This document shows, piece by piece, positions 1 through 7,559 of a stretch of 14,445 nt of DNA. The stretch covers positions 1 to 14,445 of the forward strand of contig DATJWY010000195.1 of the NCBI GenBank assembly GCA_035500775.1, read 5' to 3'. Source of the DNA: DATJWY01 sp035500775 (lineage in GTDB: Bacteria; Pseudomonadota; Alphaproteobacteria; Acetobacterales; Acetobacteraceae). Each line of letters opens with the position of its first letter. The first letter of the stretch is position 1. Both the position numbers and the translations under genes were made by a program. Below the pieces are notes generated by a model, which ran no database searches, had not been told where the DNA came from, and saw only the letters and a program-made list of their open reading frames with translations.

Positions 1-20
1 GGGCGGAAAGGAATGGGTTT

Positions 21-69
21 CAAAAGGGCTCCGCCCTTTTGCGGGGTCCAGGGGCGGAGCCCCTGGCAG
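21..69. repeat. Intergenic palindromic element, copy 1 (right half only)
   Basis: The stretch contains a hairpin with arms CAAAAGGGC (21-29) and GCCCTTTTG (33-41). The right outer arm of the repeat family follows at 41-67, including GGGGTCCAGGGGCGG and CCCCTGGC. It stops only a few bases before the ribosome binding site of the adenine deaminase gene. Compared with the complete copies at 1888-2006 and 10488-10609, only the right end can be recognised. The left end is either absent, diverged or outside the window. Confidence 0.7.
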
Positions 70-86
70 GCAAGGAGAAAAGGCTA

Positions 87-1823
87 ATGAACGACGAAGT
101 CCAGGATTTTCTCCGCCACGCTATCCTGCAGGGCCAAGGCAGTATGGATGCCGACCTGGTAATCCGCGGCGCCCGCTTCCTCGACCTCGTCACCGGCGAC
201 CTGGTCGCCTCGGACATCGCCATCTGCGGCGACCGCATCGTCGGCACGCAGGGCGAATATCGCGGCAAGCGGGAGATTGACGCGCGCGGCCGGATCGTGG
301 TGCCCGGCTTCATCGACACGCATCTGCACGTCGAATCCTCCCTGCTCACCCCGCATGAATTCGACCGCTGCGTGCTGCGCCACGGCGTGACCACCGCCAT
401 CGCCGACCCGCACGAGATGGCGAACGTGCTCGGCGCCGCCGCCTTCGACTATTTCCTGGCCTCGGCCGAGACGCTGGTGATGGATCTGCGGGTTCAGCTC
501 TCAAGCTGCGTGCCGGCCACCGACCATCTGGAGACTGCCGGCGCCCGGCTCACCGCCGAGGACCTGCTGCCCTACGCGCATCACCCGAAGGTGCTCGGCC
601 TCGCCGAGTTCATGAATTTTCCGGGTGTGCTTGCCGGCGATCCGGTCTGCCTGGACAAGCTCGCCGCCTTCGCCGGGCGTCACATCGACGGGCACGCGCC
701 GCTGCTGCGTGGCCTGAAGCTCAACGGCTATCTCGCCGCCGGCATCCGCACTGACCATGAATGTACCACCGCCGAGGAGGCGATGGAGAAACTTTCCAAG
801 GGCATGACGGTGCTGATCCGCGAGGGCTCCGTCTCCAAGGACCTGCACGCACTGGCGCCGATCCTGACCGAGCGCACCTCCCCGTTCCTCGCCTTCTGCA
901 CCGATGACCGCAACCCGCTGGACATCGCCGAGGAAGGACATCTCGACTTCATCATCCGCACCGCGATCAAGCTCGGCGCGCCGCCGCTGGCCGCCTATCG
1001 CGCCGCCACCTGGTCCGCCGCCCGCGCCTTCCGCCTGCATGATCGCGGGCTGGTCGCGCCGGGCTACCGCGCCGATCTGGTGCTGCTCGATGATCTGGAG
1101 GAGTGCCGGGTGGCCTCCGTCATCGCCGGCGGGCGGAAGGTGGAGGAGGCGCTGTTCGCGGCGCGGAAGGCCGTGCCGGTGGTCGGGCGGAACAGCGTGA
1201 AGGCGCCGCCGGTGAGCGAGGCCGATTTCCGCACGCCCGGTTCCGGCCCCTCCACCCCGGTGATCGGCGTGGTGCCCGGGCGGATCATCACCGAGCGGCA
1301 CGACCTCACCCTGCCCTATCGGAACGGGGAGCGGCAGATCGATCTCGGCCAGGATGTGGTGAAGGTCGCGGTGATCGAGCGGCATGGCCGGACCGTCGGC
1401 AACGGCAACGGGGTGAATATCGGCCGCGCCTTCGTGCATGGCTTCGGGATGAAGCGCGGGGCGATCGCCTCGTCGGTGGGGCATGACAGCCATAACGTCA
1501 TCGTGGTTGGCGCCGATGAGCGCGACATGGCGCTGGCGGCGAACCGGCTGGGCGAGATCGAGGGCGGATTCGCGGTAGTGGAAGGCGGGCGGGTGCTGGC
1601 GGAATTGCCGCTGCCGGTCGCCGGGCTGATGAGCCTGTTGTCGCATGAGGCGGTGCGGGACGCGCTGATCCCGCTGCGGGCCGCCGCCGCCGAGGGGCTC
1701 GAGGTGACGCTGCCGGAGCCGTTCCTGCAGGTGGCGTTCCTGCCGCTGCCGGTGATCCCGCATTTGAAGATCACGGATAAGGGGTTGGTGGATGTGGATC
1801 GGTTCGAGCTGATCGAGGATTAG
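87..1823 (+). CDS. ade: Adenine deaminase
   Basis: This encodes a 578-residue cytosolic metal-dependent amidohydrolase. It is expected to deaminate adenine to hypoxanthine in purine salvage and nitrogen scavenging. The length and motifs fit the bacterial Ade family (YicP type, distinct from the adenosine deaminase fold). Visible features are the metal-binding HLH at residues 79-81 followed by VESS, DPHE at 108-111, DGHAP at 201-205, DHE at 223-225 and CTDDR at 271-275. A C-terminal adenine-deaminase domain contains NGNGVNIGR (439-447) and HDSHN (466-470). The ATG at 87 is chosen because AAGGAG lies at about the right distance upstream (72-77). An in-frame ATG at 39 would place coding sequence inside a repeat and has no ribosome binding site. 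The gene stands alone, bounded on both sides by intergenic palindromic elements. Confidence 0.95.
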   Translation: MNDEVQDFLRHAILQGQGSMDADLVIRGARFLDLVTGDLVASDIAICGDRIVGTQGEYRGKREIDARGRIVVPGFIDTHLHVESSLLTPHEFDRCVLRHGVTTAIADPHEMANVLGAAAFDYFLASAETLVMDLRVQLSSCVPATDHLETAGARLTAEDLLPYAHHPKVLGLAEFMNFPGVLAGDPVCLDKLAAFAGRHIDGHAPLLRGLKLNGYLAAGIRTDHECTTAEEAMEKLSKGMTVLIREGSVSKDLHALAPILTERTSPFLAFCTDDRNPLDIAEEGHLDFIIRTAIKLGAPPLAAYRAATWSAARAFRLHDRGLVAPGYRADLVLLDDLEECRVASVIAGGRKVEEALFAARKAVPVVGRNSVKAPPVSEADFRTPGSGPSTPVIGVVPGRIITERHDLTLPYRNGERQIDLGQDVVKVAVIERHGRTVGNGNGVNIGRAFVHGFGMKRGAIASSVGHDSHNVIVVGADERDMALAANRLGEIEGGFAVVEGGRVLAELPLPVAGLMSLLSHEAVRDALIPLRAAAAEGLEVTLPEPFLQVAFLPLPVIPHLKITDKGLVDVDRFELIED

Positions 1824-1887
1824 GCGCCGCCTCGCCAGGGCGGCGATGGATCTGCTAAGGGAACAGCCCATACGCGCCGGGATAGAC

Positions 1888-2006
1888 AAGGCCAGGGGCT
1901 CTGCCCCTGGACCCTGCCAAAGGCAAGCCTTTGGAATCCGTTACTTAAGTGATCGGGGGTCTGGGGCCTCAAGGCCCCAGCGGGTCCAGGGCGGAGCCCT
2001 GGCCTT
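1888..2006. repeat. Intergenic palindromic element, copy 2 (complete)
   Basis: This is a 119-base element with inverted ends: AAGGCCAGGG at 1888-1897 and CCCTGGCCTT at 1997-2006. Nested hairpins lie inside: AGGGGC/GCCCCT, CCAAAGGC/GCCTTTGG (1917-1934), and CTGGGGCCT/AGGCCCCAG (1961-1980). A small AT-rich palindrome, ACTTAAGT, sits near the middle (1943-1950). The element lies between ade and the downstream phnA-like gene, which point the same way. The copy at 10488-10609 is nearly identical in sequence and orientation. It could act as a terminator or structured RNA, but the role is not shown by the sequence. Confidence 0.85.
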
Positions 2007-2050
2007 GGCGCGCGCAAACGGGTCGTGGACGGCCTCAAGGAGACGATAAC

Positions 2051-2269
2051 GTGACGAACACTGTGCGGGACTGCAACGGGGCCACGCTGGCCGACGGGGA
2101 TTCGGTTCAGGTGATCAAGGACCTGAAGGTCAAAGGAACCTCGGCGACGCTGAAGCGCGGCACGGTGATCAAGAATATCCGCCTGACCGACGATGACGGG
2201 CTGATCGAGTGCAATGCGGAGAAGGTCAAAGGGCTGGTTCTGAAGACGGAATTTCTGAAGAAGGTTTGA
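2051..2269 (+). CDS. PhnA/YjdM-type small protein (C-terminal domain only)
   Basis: This encodes a 72-residue protein that matches the C-terminal SH3-like domain of the PhnA/YjdM family. Characteristic stretches are VRDCNG near the start, LADGDSV, VIKDLKVKG, IKNIRL and the terminal LKTEFLKKV. The family was historically annotated as alkylphosphonate uptake protein, but its true function is uncertain. Escherichia coli YjdM is about 111 residues and carries an N-terminal zinc ribbon, which is missing here. The GTG at 2051 is chosen because AAGGAG at 2037-2042 lies 8 bases upstream. Extending the frame to 1949 would only translate the neighbouring repeat and adds no zinc-ribbon cysteines. No phosphonate C-P lyase genes are nearby, so a phosphonate role is not supported by context. 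Confidence 0.85.
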   Translation: MTNTVRDCNGATLADGDSVQVIKDLKVKGTSATLKRGTVIKNIRLTDDDGLIECNAEKVKGLVLKTEFLKKV

Positions 2270-2358
2270 AACCGCCGCGCCGGGCCTCCTTATTGCCCAT
2301 CAGGGGGGAACAACCCTGCACGGCCTGACCGAGAGAAACCTACACGGATAGGGGCTGA

Positions 2359-3312
2359 ATGGCTTCCCACGGTCCCAGGACGGTCATCTACGCGGCGCTG
2401 GCCGGCAACATGCTGATCGCCGCGTCGAAGTTCAGCGCGGCCTGGCTCACCGGCAGCTCGGCCATGCTGAGCGAGGCCATTCACTCCCTGGTGGACACCG
2501 GCAATCAGGGCCTGCTGCTGCATGGCATGCGGCAGGCCGCCCGGCCGGCCACGCCCGAGCATCCGTTCGGGCACGGGCTGCAACTCTATTTCTGGACCTT
2601 CATCGTCGCGATCCTGATCTTCGGCCTCGGCGCCGGCGTGGCGATGCTGGAGGGCATCGACAAGATCCTCCACCCCCACAGGCTGGAAAACCCCTGGGTG
2701 AACTACGCCGTCCTGGGCTTCGGCATCGTGTTCGAGGGCGCCTCCTGGCTCGTGGCCTTCCGGGCCTTCCGGGCCGGCACGGGCCGGCGGCGGTGGCTGG
2801 ATGCCATCCGGTCGAGCAAGGATCCAACCGTCTTCACCGTGCTGTTCGAGGATACGGCGGCGCTGCTCGGCCTGCTGGTGGCCGCGGTCGGCATCGCGGC
2901 CGAACAGATGCTCGGCTGGCCGATCATGGACGGGGTGGCCTCGGTCATCATCGGCCTGCTGCTGGCCGTGACGGCGGGCTTCCTTGCCTTTGAGAGCCAG
3001 AGCCTGCTGACCGGGGAAGGCGTGCATCCGGAGGTCCGGGCCGACATCCGGCGTCTGGCCGAGGCGGAACCCGGGGTTGTCCGCGTGAACGAGCTGCTGA
3101 CCATGCATTTCGGGCCGCAGGACGTGCTCGTGGCCTTGAGCCTGGATTTCGAGGACACGCAGCCCGCCTCGTCAGTGGAGAACACGGTCAGCCGCCTGGA
3201 GCGGCGAATCAAGACGGCGCATCCCGACGTGACCCGCGTATTCATCGAGGCGCAGAGCTTCGAGGCCAGCCGGCGCGCCGCGGCCGACATGGCGGCCGGC
3301 GAGGCATCCTGA
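2359..3312 (+). CDS. Cation diffusion facilitator (CDF) family transporter
   Basis: This encodes a 317-residue inner-membrane protein expected to export divalent metal ions (Zn, Mn, Fe or similar) in exchange for protons. It has the CDF N-terminal block with TGSSAMLSEAIHSLVDTGNQ at about residues 31-50 (H42 and D46 in the second membrane helix). About six hydrophobic helices follow to residue 212, then a soluble C-terminal domain (about 220-300). The fifth-helix region reads LFEDTAALLG (162-171) rather than the classical HxxxD, and the sixth helix carries PIMDG (D191). This pattern resembles the ZnT9/SLC30A9-like branch, so the metal is hard to predict. The ATG is preceded by AGGGG a few bases upstream. 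The gene is convergent with the exporter operon to its right. Confidence 0.9.
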   Translation: MASHGPRTVIYAALAGNMLIAASKFSAAWLTGSSAMLSEAIHSLVDTGNQGLLLHGMRQAARPATPEHPFGHGLQLYFWTFIVAILIFGLGAGVAMLEGIDKILHPHRLENPWVNYAVLGFGIVFEGASWLVAFRAFRAGTGRRRWLDAIRSSKDPTVFTVLFEDTAALLGLLVAAVGIAAEQMLGWPIMDGVASVIIGLLLAVTAGFLAFESQSLLTGEGVHPEVRADIRRLAEAEPGVVRVNELLTMHFGPQDVLVALSLDFEDTQPASSVENTVSRLERRIKTAHPDVTRVFIEAQSFEASRRAAADMAAGEAS

Positions 3313-3409
3313 GACCATCGGCGCTGGTATGAGGGATCCCTTTGCAAGGCCGGGGGTTTTCCCTCGCCTTATGCCAACCGCCTTATTGATTGACCTTTTC
3401 AGCGAAGCA

Positions 3410-3615
3410 GCGGGGCTCTGCCCCTCACCCCGTCACGCGCAGGCGTGCCTTCGCACGACGGGGGCCGCGCCCCCAGACCCGCACACGTTTAGAATCATTA
3501 ACGAAAGGGGTCTGGGGCCGACGGCCCCAGTGGGGTGCAGGGGCGGAGTGGCCCAAGGTTCCACCGCTCCGCAGGAGCGGTGGAATGGCCACGGAGGGAA
3601 AGCCCCTGGCCTTTC
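3410..3615. repeat. Intergenic palindromic element, copy 3 (expanded)
   Basis: The gene-free interval 3313-3664, between the convergent cdf and yhhJ-like genes, holds a diverged and enlarged copy. It begins GGGGCTCTGCCCCT (3412-3425) and has the family hairpin CTGGGGCC/GGCCCCAG on its right half. It ends AGCCCCTGGCCTT (3601-3613). An extra nested hairpin is inserted in the right arm: GTGGCC (3548-3553) and GGCCAC (3587-3592) enclose TTCCACCGCTCC (3559-3570) and GGAGCGGTGGAA (3574-3585). Between 3313 and 3409 there is only a weak imperfect stem, AAGGC to GCCTT (3346-3370), which might help end the cdf transcript. I see no gene in this gap. Confidence 0.7.
3548..3592. repeat. Nested perfect hairpin inside copy 3
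   Basis: TTCCACCGCTCC (3559-3570) and GGAGCGGTGGAA (3574-3585) form a 12-base-pair perfect stem with a GCA loop. A second pair of arms, GTGGCC and GGCCAC, encloses it. Complete copies elsewhere in the window lack this insertion. In an RNA read from either strand it would be a stable stem-loop, so it could serve as a bidirectional terminator for the two convergent genes. Confidence 0.65.
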
Positions 3616-3664
3616 AGGTGGGGCAATCAATTGGCTGGTTGGTATTCCTTCTCCCAGATGCCCC

Positions 3665-4795
3665 TCACCCCAAGCTCACCGCCGAGATCCGCCGGAAGCG
3701 CAGCACGGCAAGCACGAAGAACACCATCCCCAGCCCGGCCACGGCGAGGAAGTCCGGCCACACCAGCGAGAGCCCCGCGCCACGGTACAAAATCGCCTGC
3801 GCGAAACTGACGAAATGCGTGGAGGCCACGCCCTGCATCAGGATTTGCAGAAAGCGCGGCTCGCTATCGAGCGGCGTATTGCTGCCGGAAAGCATCTGCA
3901 TCGGCATGTTCACGAGCATGAACAGCAGGCCGAGTTGCGGCATCGATCGCGCCAGTGTCGCGAGGAACAGCCCGACCGCCGAGGCGAAGAACAGATACAG
4001 CGTCACGCCGCACAGGAAGAGAGGGATCGAACCCGCGATCGGGATGGCGAGCAGCCCGCGCACGACAAGATAGAGCGAGAGCGCCGCGGCGATGGTGATG
4101 ACGAAGCCGTTGGCCATGACCTTGGCGAGCGCGATCTCCAGCGGCGAGAGCGGCATAGTCAGCAGGTGGTCCATCGTCCCATGCTCGCGCTCCCGGATCA
4201 CCGCGGCGCCGGAAAGGATGATGGCCAGCATGGTGATGTTGTTGATGATGCCCATGATGCTCATGAACCAGCCAGGCGTCGCATTCGGGTTGAAGGCGAG
4301 ATGTACCGCGAGCGTCACGGCATCGGCGCTGGGCTGGTCGCTCCGCGCGGTATGGCGCGCGATCTCGGTGGAGAGGATCTGCTGCACATAGCCGGCGCCG
4401 ATGCCGGCCTGCATGGAGGCGGTGGCATCGACATTCACCTGCACCGCCGGCATGCGGCCGGCCCGCACGTCACGCTCGAAATGCGGCGGGATGTCGATGA
4501 TGAAGGTGTAGGCCGCCGTATCCAGCAGCCGGTCGATGTCGCGCACGTCGATCAGTCGCGCGGGCTTGAAATAGGGCGGCAGAAAATCCCGCGCGATCGC
4601 GGCGGAGAGTTGCGAATGGTCTTCGTCGGCGATGGCGATCGCGGCGTTATACACCTCCTGCGCCGTGCTCTGCGCCATGGCGAAGACGGCGAAGGTGAAG
4701 GTGTAGATGACGAGCGCCAGCAACACGTAGTCGCTGAGGAAGCTGCGCACCTCCTTGGTGGCCAGCCAGAAGATGTTTCGCAGGCTGCGCAACAT
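3665..4795 (-). CDS. yhhJ: YhhJ-type ABC-2 transporter permease
   Basis: This encodes a 376-residue inner-membrane permease of the ABC-2 type. It is probably the second membrane subunit of the exporter whose other parts are the RbbA-like and HlyD-like proteins upstream. One N-terminal membrane helix (about residues 20-42) is followed by a large extracytoplasmic domain with IAIADEDHSQLS and VQVNVDAT. A C-terminal block of about five helices follows. It contains NNITMLAIILSG, the ABC-2 signature IREREHGTMDHLLTMP, ARSMPQLGLL and THFVSFAQAILYRGAG. These stretches match what I recall of E. coli YhhJ closely along the whole length. The ATG starts 4 bases after the RbbA-like stop codon, so the two are co-transcribed and probably translationally coupled. 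The gene ends next to an intergenic palindromic element. Confidence 0.93.
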   Translation of the reverse strand: MLRSLRNIFWLATKEVRSFLSDYVLLALVIYTFTFAVFAMAQSTAQEVYNAAIAIADEDHSQLSAAIARDFLPPYFKPARLIDVRDIDRLLDTAAYTFIIDIPPHFERDVRAGRMPAVQVNVDATASMQAGIGAGYVQQILSTEIARHTARSDQPSADAVTLAVHLAFNPNATPGWFMSIMGIINNITMLAIILSGAAVIREREHGTMDHLLTMPLSPLEIALAKVMANGFVITIAAALSLYLVVRGLLAIPIAGSIPLFLCGVTLYLFFASAVGLFLATLARSMPQLGLLFMLVNMPMQMLSGSNTPLDSEPRFLQILMQGVASTHFVSFAQAILYRGAGLSLVWPDFLAVAGLGMVFFVLAVLRFRRISAVSLG

Positions 4796-4799
4796 GGCG

Positions 4800-7559
4800 C
4801 TACCGTTCCTGTTTGCGCAGCAGCAGCAGGCTCAGCCCCAGCTGGGCGGGGATGAACAGGGCGAGATACGCCATGGTGCGGCCGAGCTCGGCGAAACCGA
4901 GCGCCTTGGTGAAGGCGCCGACGCTGATCGGCAGATAGTAGGTCATCGGGAACAACCGCCCCATGAGCGCCGGAGCGCCGGTCAGCGAGGCGACCGGCGA
5001 GAGCATGCCGGAGAATTGCATCGCCGGCAGCACGGTGAGGATCGCGGTGCCGAACAGCGCGGCGATCTGCGTGCTGGAGAAGGCCGAGATCAGCAGGCCG
5101 TAGCCGGTGGTGGCGAAGACATAGAGCAGCGTGCCAGCGCTCAGCGCGAGCAGGCTGCCCTTCACCGGCACGCCGAAAAGCTGCGTCGCCATGACGGTGA
5201 GGAGGGCGAAGCTGAACATGGCGAGCGCCACGTAGGGCAGCTGCTTGCCGAGGATGAACTCGAACCGCGTCACCGGGGTGACGTAGAGATTGATGATCGA
5301 GCCCAGCTCCTTCTCCCGCACCACGGCGAGCGCCATCAGGATCGCCGGCACGAGCGCGAGCAACAGGGCGATGCTGGAGGGCACCAGCGCGTTGACGCTC
5401 TCGAAGCTCTGGTTATAGCGGTATCGGATCGCGATCGTGGCGGGCGCCGCCGCGGGGAGGCTTTGCCCCCGCGATGCCGCCAGATCCCGCAGATAGGTCT
5501 GGTGCACGCCCTCCACATAGCCGCGGGTGGTCTCGGCGCGGAACGGCATCGCCCCGTCCACCCAGGCGCCGATTTCGGCCGGACGCCCGCGCCGCACATC
5601 CCGCCCGAAGCCGGCGGGGATCTCCAGCCCCAGTTTCAGATCGCCGCTCATCAGCCGCCGCTGCAAGTCCTCCGGGCTCGTGATCGGCGCGTCCTCGGTG
5701 AAGTAGATCGAGCCTCGGTATTCCTGCAGATAGGTCCGGCTTTCCGGCGTCTGGTCGCGGTCGAACACGGCGAAGCGCAGGTGATCCACGTCGGTGTTCA
5801 CGCCGAAGCCGAAGATCAGCAGCAGGAACGCCGTGCCGAGCACGGCGAAGCCGAGCCGGATCGGGTCGCGCCGGAGTTCCAGTATCTCGCGCAGCGAATA
5901 GGCGAGCAGGCGGCGCGGGCTGAACGCCCCCTGCCCCGGCTGGCGCAAGGCGAGCGGGATGGCCGTCGCCGCTGGCGTCACCGCGGTCCGGACCGGCGCC
6001 GGCGGGCCGGGCTCGCGGCGCACCCCGGTCGCCGCCTCCAGGCAGGCGATGAAGGCGTCCTCCAGGCTCGCGCCGCCCCATTGCCGCACCAGCTCGTCCG
6101 GGCTTCCGGTGGCCAGCACCCGCCCGGCATGCATGAGCGAAACCCGGTCGCAGCGTGCCGCCTCGTTCATGAAATGCGTCGAGACGAAGATGGTGACGCC
6201 GTGCCGGCGGGAGAGATCGCCCAGCAGCGCCCAGAACTGGTCGCGTGCCAGCGGATCGACGCCGGAGGTCGGCTCGTCCAGGATCAGCAGTTCCGGCTCG
6301 TGCACCACGGCGACGGCAAGGGAGAGGCGCTGGCGGATGCCGAGCGGCAGGGCGATGGCCTTCGTGTCGAGATGATCGGCCAGGGAGAAGGCCGCGACCA
6401 GCTCGGCGATCCGCCGCCGCGCCCGCTCGGGCGGAAGGTCATAGAGCCGCGCATGCAGGGTGAGATTCTGCCGCACGGTCAGCTCGGTATAGAGTGAGAA
6501 GGATTGCGACATGTAGCCGACGCGGGTGCGCAGGGCGATGTCGGTGGCATCGATCGGGCGGCCGAAGAGCAGCGCCTCGCCCGCGCTCGCGGGCAGCAGG
6601 CCGGTCAGCATCTTCATCGTCGTCGTCTTGCCGCAGCCATTGGAGCCGAGGAAGCCGAAGATCTCGCCGCGCGCGATGCTGAAGCTGACATCATCGACGG
6701 CGACGAAATCGCCGAAGCGCCGGGTGAGATTGCGGGCGAGGATGGCGGTCTCGCTATCCCCGCTCCGCCGCGGCGGAATATCGGGACGGATGCGGCTGGC
6801 GCGCACCGCCTCCGGCAACAGGGTGATGAAGCATTCCTCCAGCGTGTCGCAACCGGTGCGCCGCTTGATCTCGGCCGGGCTGCCGGCGGCGAGCACGGCG
6901 CCGTCATTCATCGCCACCAGGCGCTCGAAACGCTCGGCCTCCTCCATGTAGGCCGTCGCCACCATCACGCTCATGCCCGGCCGCTCGGCGCGCATGCGGT
7001 CCACCAACTCCCAGAACTGGCGGCGGGAGAGCGGATCGACGCCGGTGGTCGGCTCGTCCAGGATCAGGAGATCGGGGTCATGGATCAGCGCGCAACACAG
7101 GCCGAGCTTCTGCCGCATGCCGCCGGAGAGGTTGCGCGCCGCGCGGTCCGGGAAGGGGACGAGGCCGGTCGCCTCCAGCAGCGCGCCGATGCGCCGCCTC
7201 CGCTCCGCCCGGCCCTGGCCGAACAGACCGGCGAAGAAGGCGATGTTCTCCCGCACCGTGAGATCCGGGTAGAGATTCTTCCCGAGCCCCTGCGGCATGT
7301 AGGCGATGCGGGGGCAGACCGCGCGCCGGTGCCGTGGATCGGCGAGATCGCCGCCGAGGACGCGCACCTGCCCGGCCTGCAACCGCTTCGCCCCGGCCAG
7401 GATGCCGAGCAGGGTGGATTTTCCGACGCCATCCGGCCCGATCAGCCCGACCAGCTCGCCACGCCGCAATTCCAGCCCCACGCCGCGCAGCGCGACCCGC
7501 GCGCCATAGCGATGCCAGACCCCGCCGAGGACGGCGACCGGCTCCGCCGGATCGATCAC
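4800..7559 (-). CDS. rbbA: RbbA-type fusion of two ABC ATPase domains and an ABC-2 permease
   Basis: This encodes a 919-residue protein counted from the GTG at 7559. That codon overlaps the preceding gene's stop as GTGA, suggesting translational coupling. A GTG at 7592 would add 11 residues that E. coli RbbA does not appear to have. Numbering from the longer form, the first ATPase domain has Walker A GPDGVGKST (52-60), signature LSGGMRQK (155-162) and Walker B LLILDEPTTGVDP (175-187). The second has GSNGCGKTTT (316-325), a degenerate signature LPLGIRQR (415-422) and LLILDEPTSGVDP (435-447). The C-terminal part (about 560-930) is an ABC-2 permease with VVREKELGSIINLYVTP. Domain order and local sequence match RbbA, first described as a ribosome-associated ATPase. 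The genetic context here instead fits an export pump. The degenerate second signature is family-typical, not damage. Confidence 0.93.
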   Translation of the reverse strand: MIDPAEPVAVLGGVWHRYGARVALRGVGLELRRGELVGLIGPDGVGKSTLLGILAGAKRLQAGQVRVLGGDLADPRHRRAVCPRIAYMPQGLGKNLYPDLTVRENIAFFAGLFGQGRAERRRRIGALLEATGLVPFPDRAARNLSGGMRQKLGLCCALIHDPDLLILDEPTTGVDPLSRRQFWELVDRMRAERPGMSVMVATAYMEEAERFERLVAMNDGAVLAAGSPAEIKRRTGCDTLEECFITLLPEAVRASRIRPDIPPRRSGDSETAILARNLTRRFGDFVAVDDVSFSIARGEIFGFLGSNGCGKTTTMKMLTGLLPASAGEALLFGRPIDATDIALRTRVGYMSQSFSLYTELTVRQNLTLHARLYDLPPERARRRIAELVAAFSLADHLDTKAIALPLGIRQRLSLAVAVVHEPELLILDEPTSGVDPLARDQFWALLGDLSRRHGVTIFVSTHFMNEAARCDRVSLMHAGRVLATGSPDELVRQWGGASLEDAFIACLEAATGVRREPGPPAPVRTAVTPAATAIPLALRQPGQGAFSPRRLLAYSLREILELRRDPIRLGFAVLGTAFLLLIFGFGVNTDVDHLRFAVFDRDQTPESRTYLQEYRGSIYFTEDAPITSPEDLQRRLMSGDLKLGLEIPAGFGRDVRRGRPAEIGAWVDGAMPFRAETTRGYVEGVHQTYLRDLAASRGQSLPAAAPATIAIRYRYNQSFESVNALVPSSIALLLALVPAILMALAVVREKELGSIINLYVTPVTRFEFILGKQLPYVALAMFSFALLTVMATQLFGVPVKGSLLALSAGTLLYVFATTGYGLLISAFSSTQIAALFGTAILTVLPAMQFSGMLSPVASLTGAPALMGRLFPMTYYLPISVGAFTKALGFAELGRTMAYLALFIPAQLGLSLLLLRKQER

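Noticed and set aside
415..423. DPHE-type motif in ade considered as evidence for a different amidohydrolase such as dihydroorotase
   Set aside because: The C-terminal NGNGVNIGR and HDSHN blocks and the total length are specific to adenine deaminase.
501..1889. A 462-residue minus-strand frame across ade
   Set aside because: It is the antisense shadow of adenine deaminase, with His/Arg/Gln-rich composition and no motif.
1917..1934. Repeat hairpins considered as a CRISPR array
   Set aside because: Copies are thousands of bases apart, lack regular spacers, and no cas gene is present.
3329..4855. A 508-residue open frame on the plus strand
   Set aside because: It lies antisense to the YhhJ-like gene and the palindromic repeat. 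The translation is rich in Arg, His, Gln and Glu in a way typical of antisense GC-rich frames and has no domain.
4755..6497. A 580-residue open frame on the plus strand
   Set aside because: It is antisense to the RbbA-like gene, which has unmistakable ATPase and permease motifs. The frame shows low-complexity Arg/His/Gln composition.
4800..7559. Degenerate second ABC signature (LPLGIRQR) as a sign of an inactive domain
   Set aside because: The same variant occurs in E. coli RbbA as I recall it, and both Walker motifs are intact, so it is a family trait.
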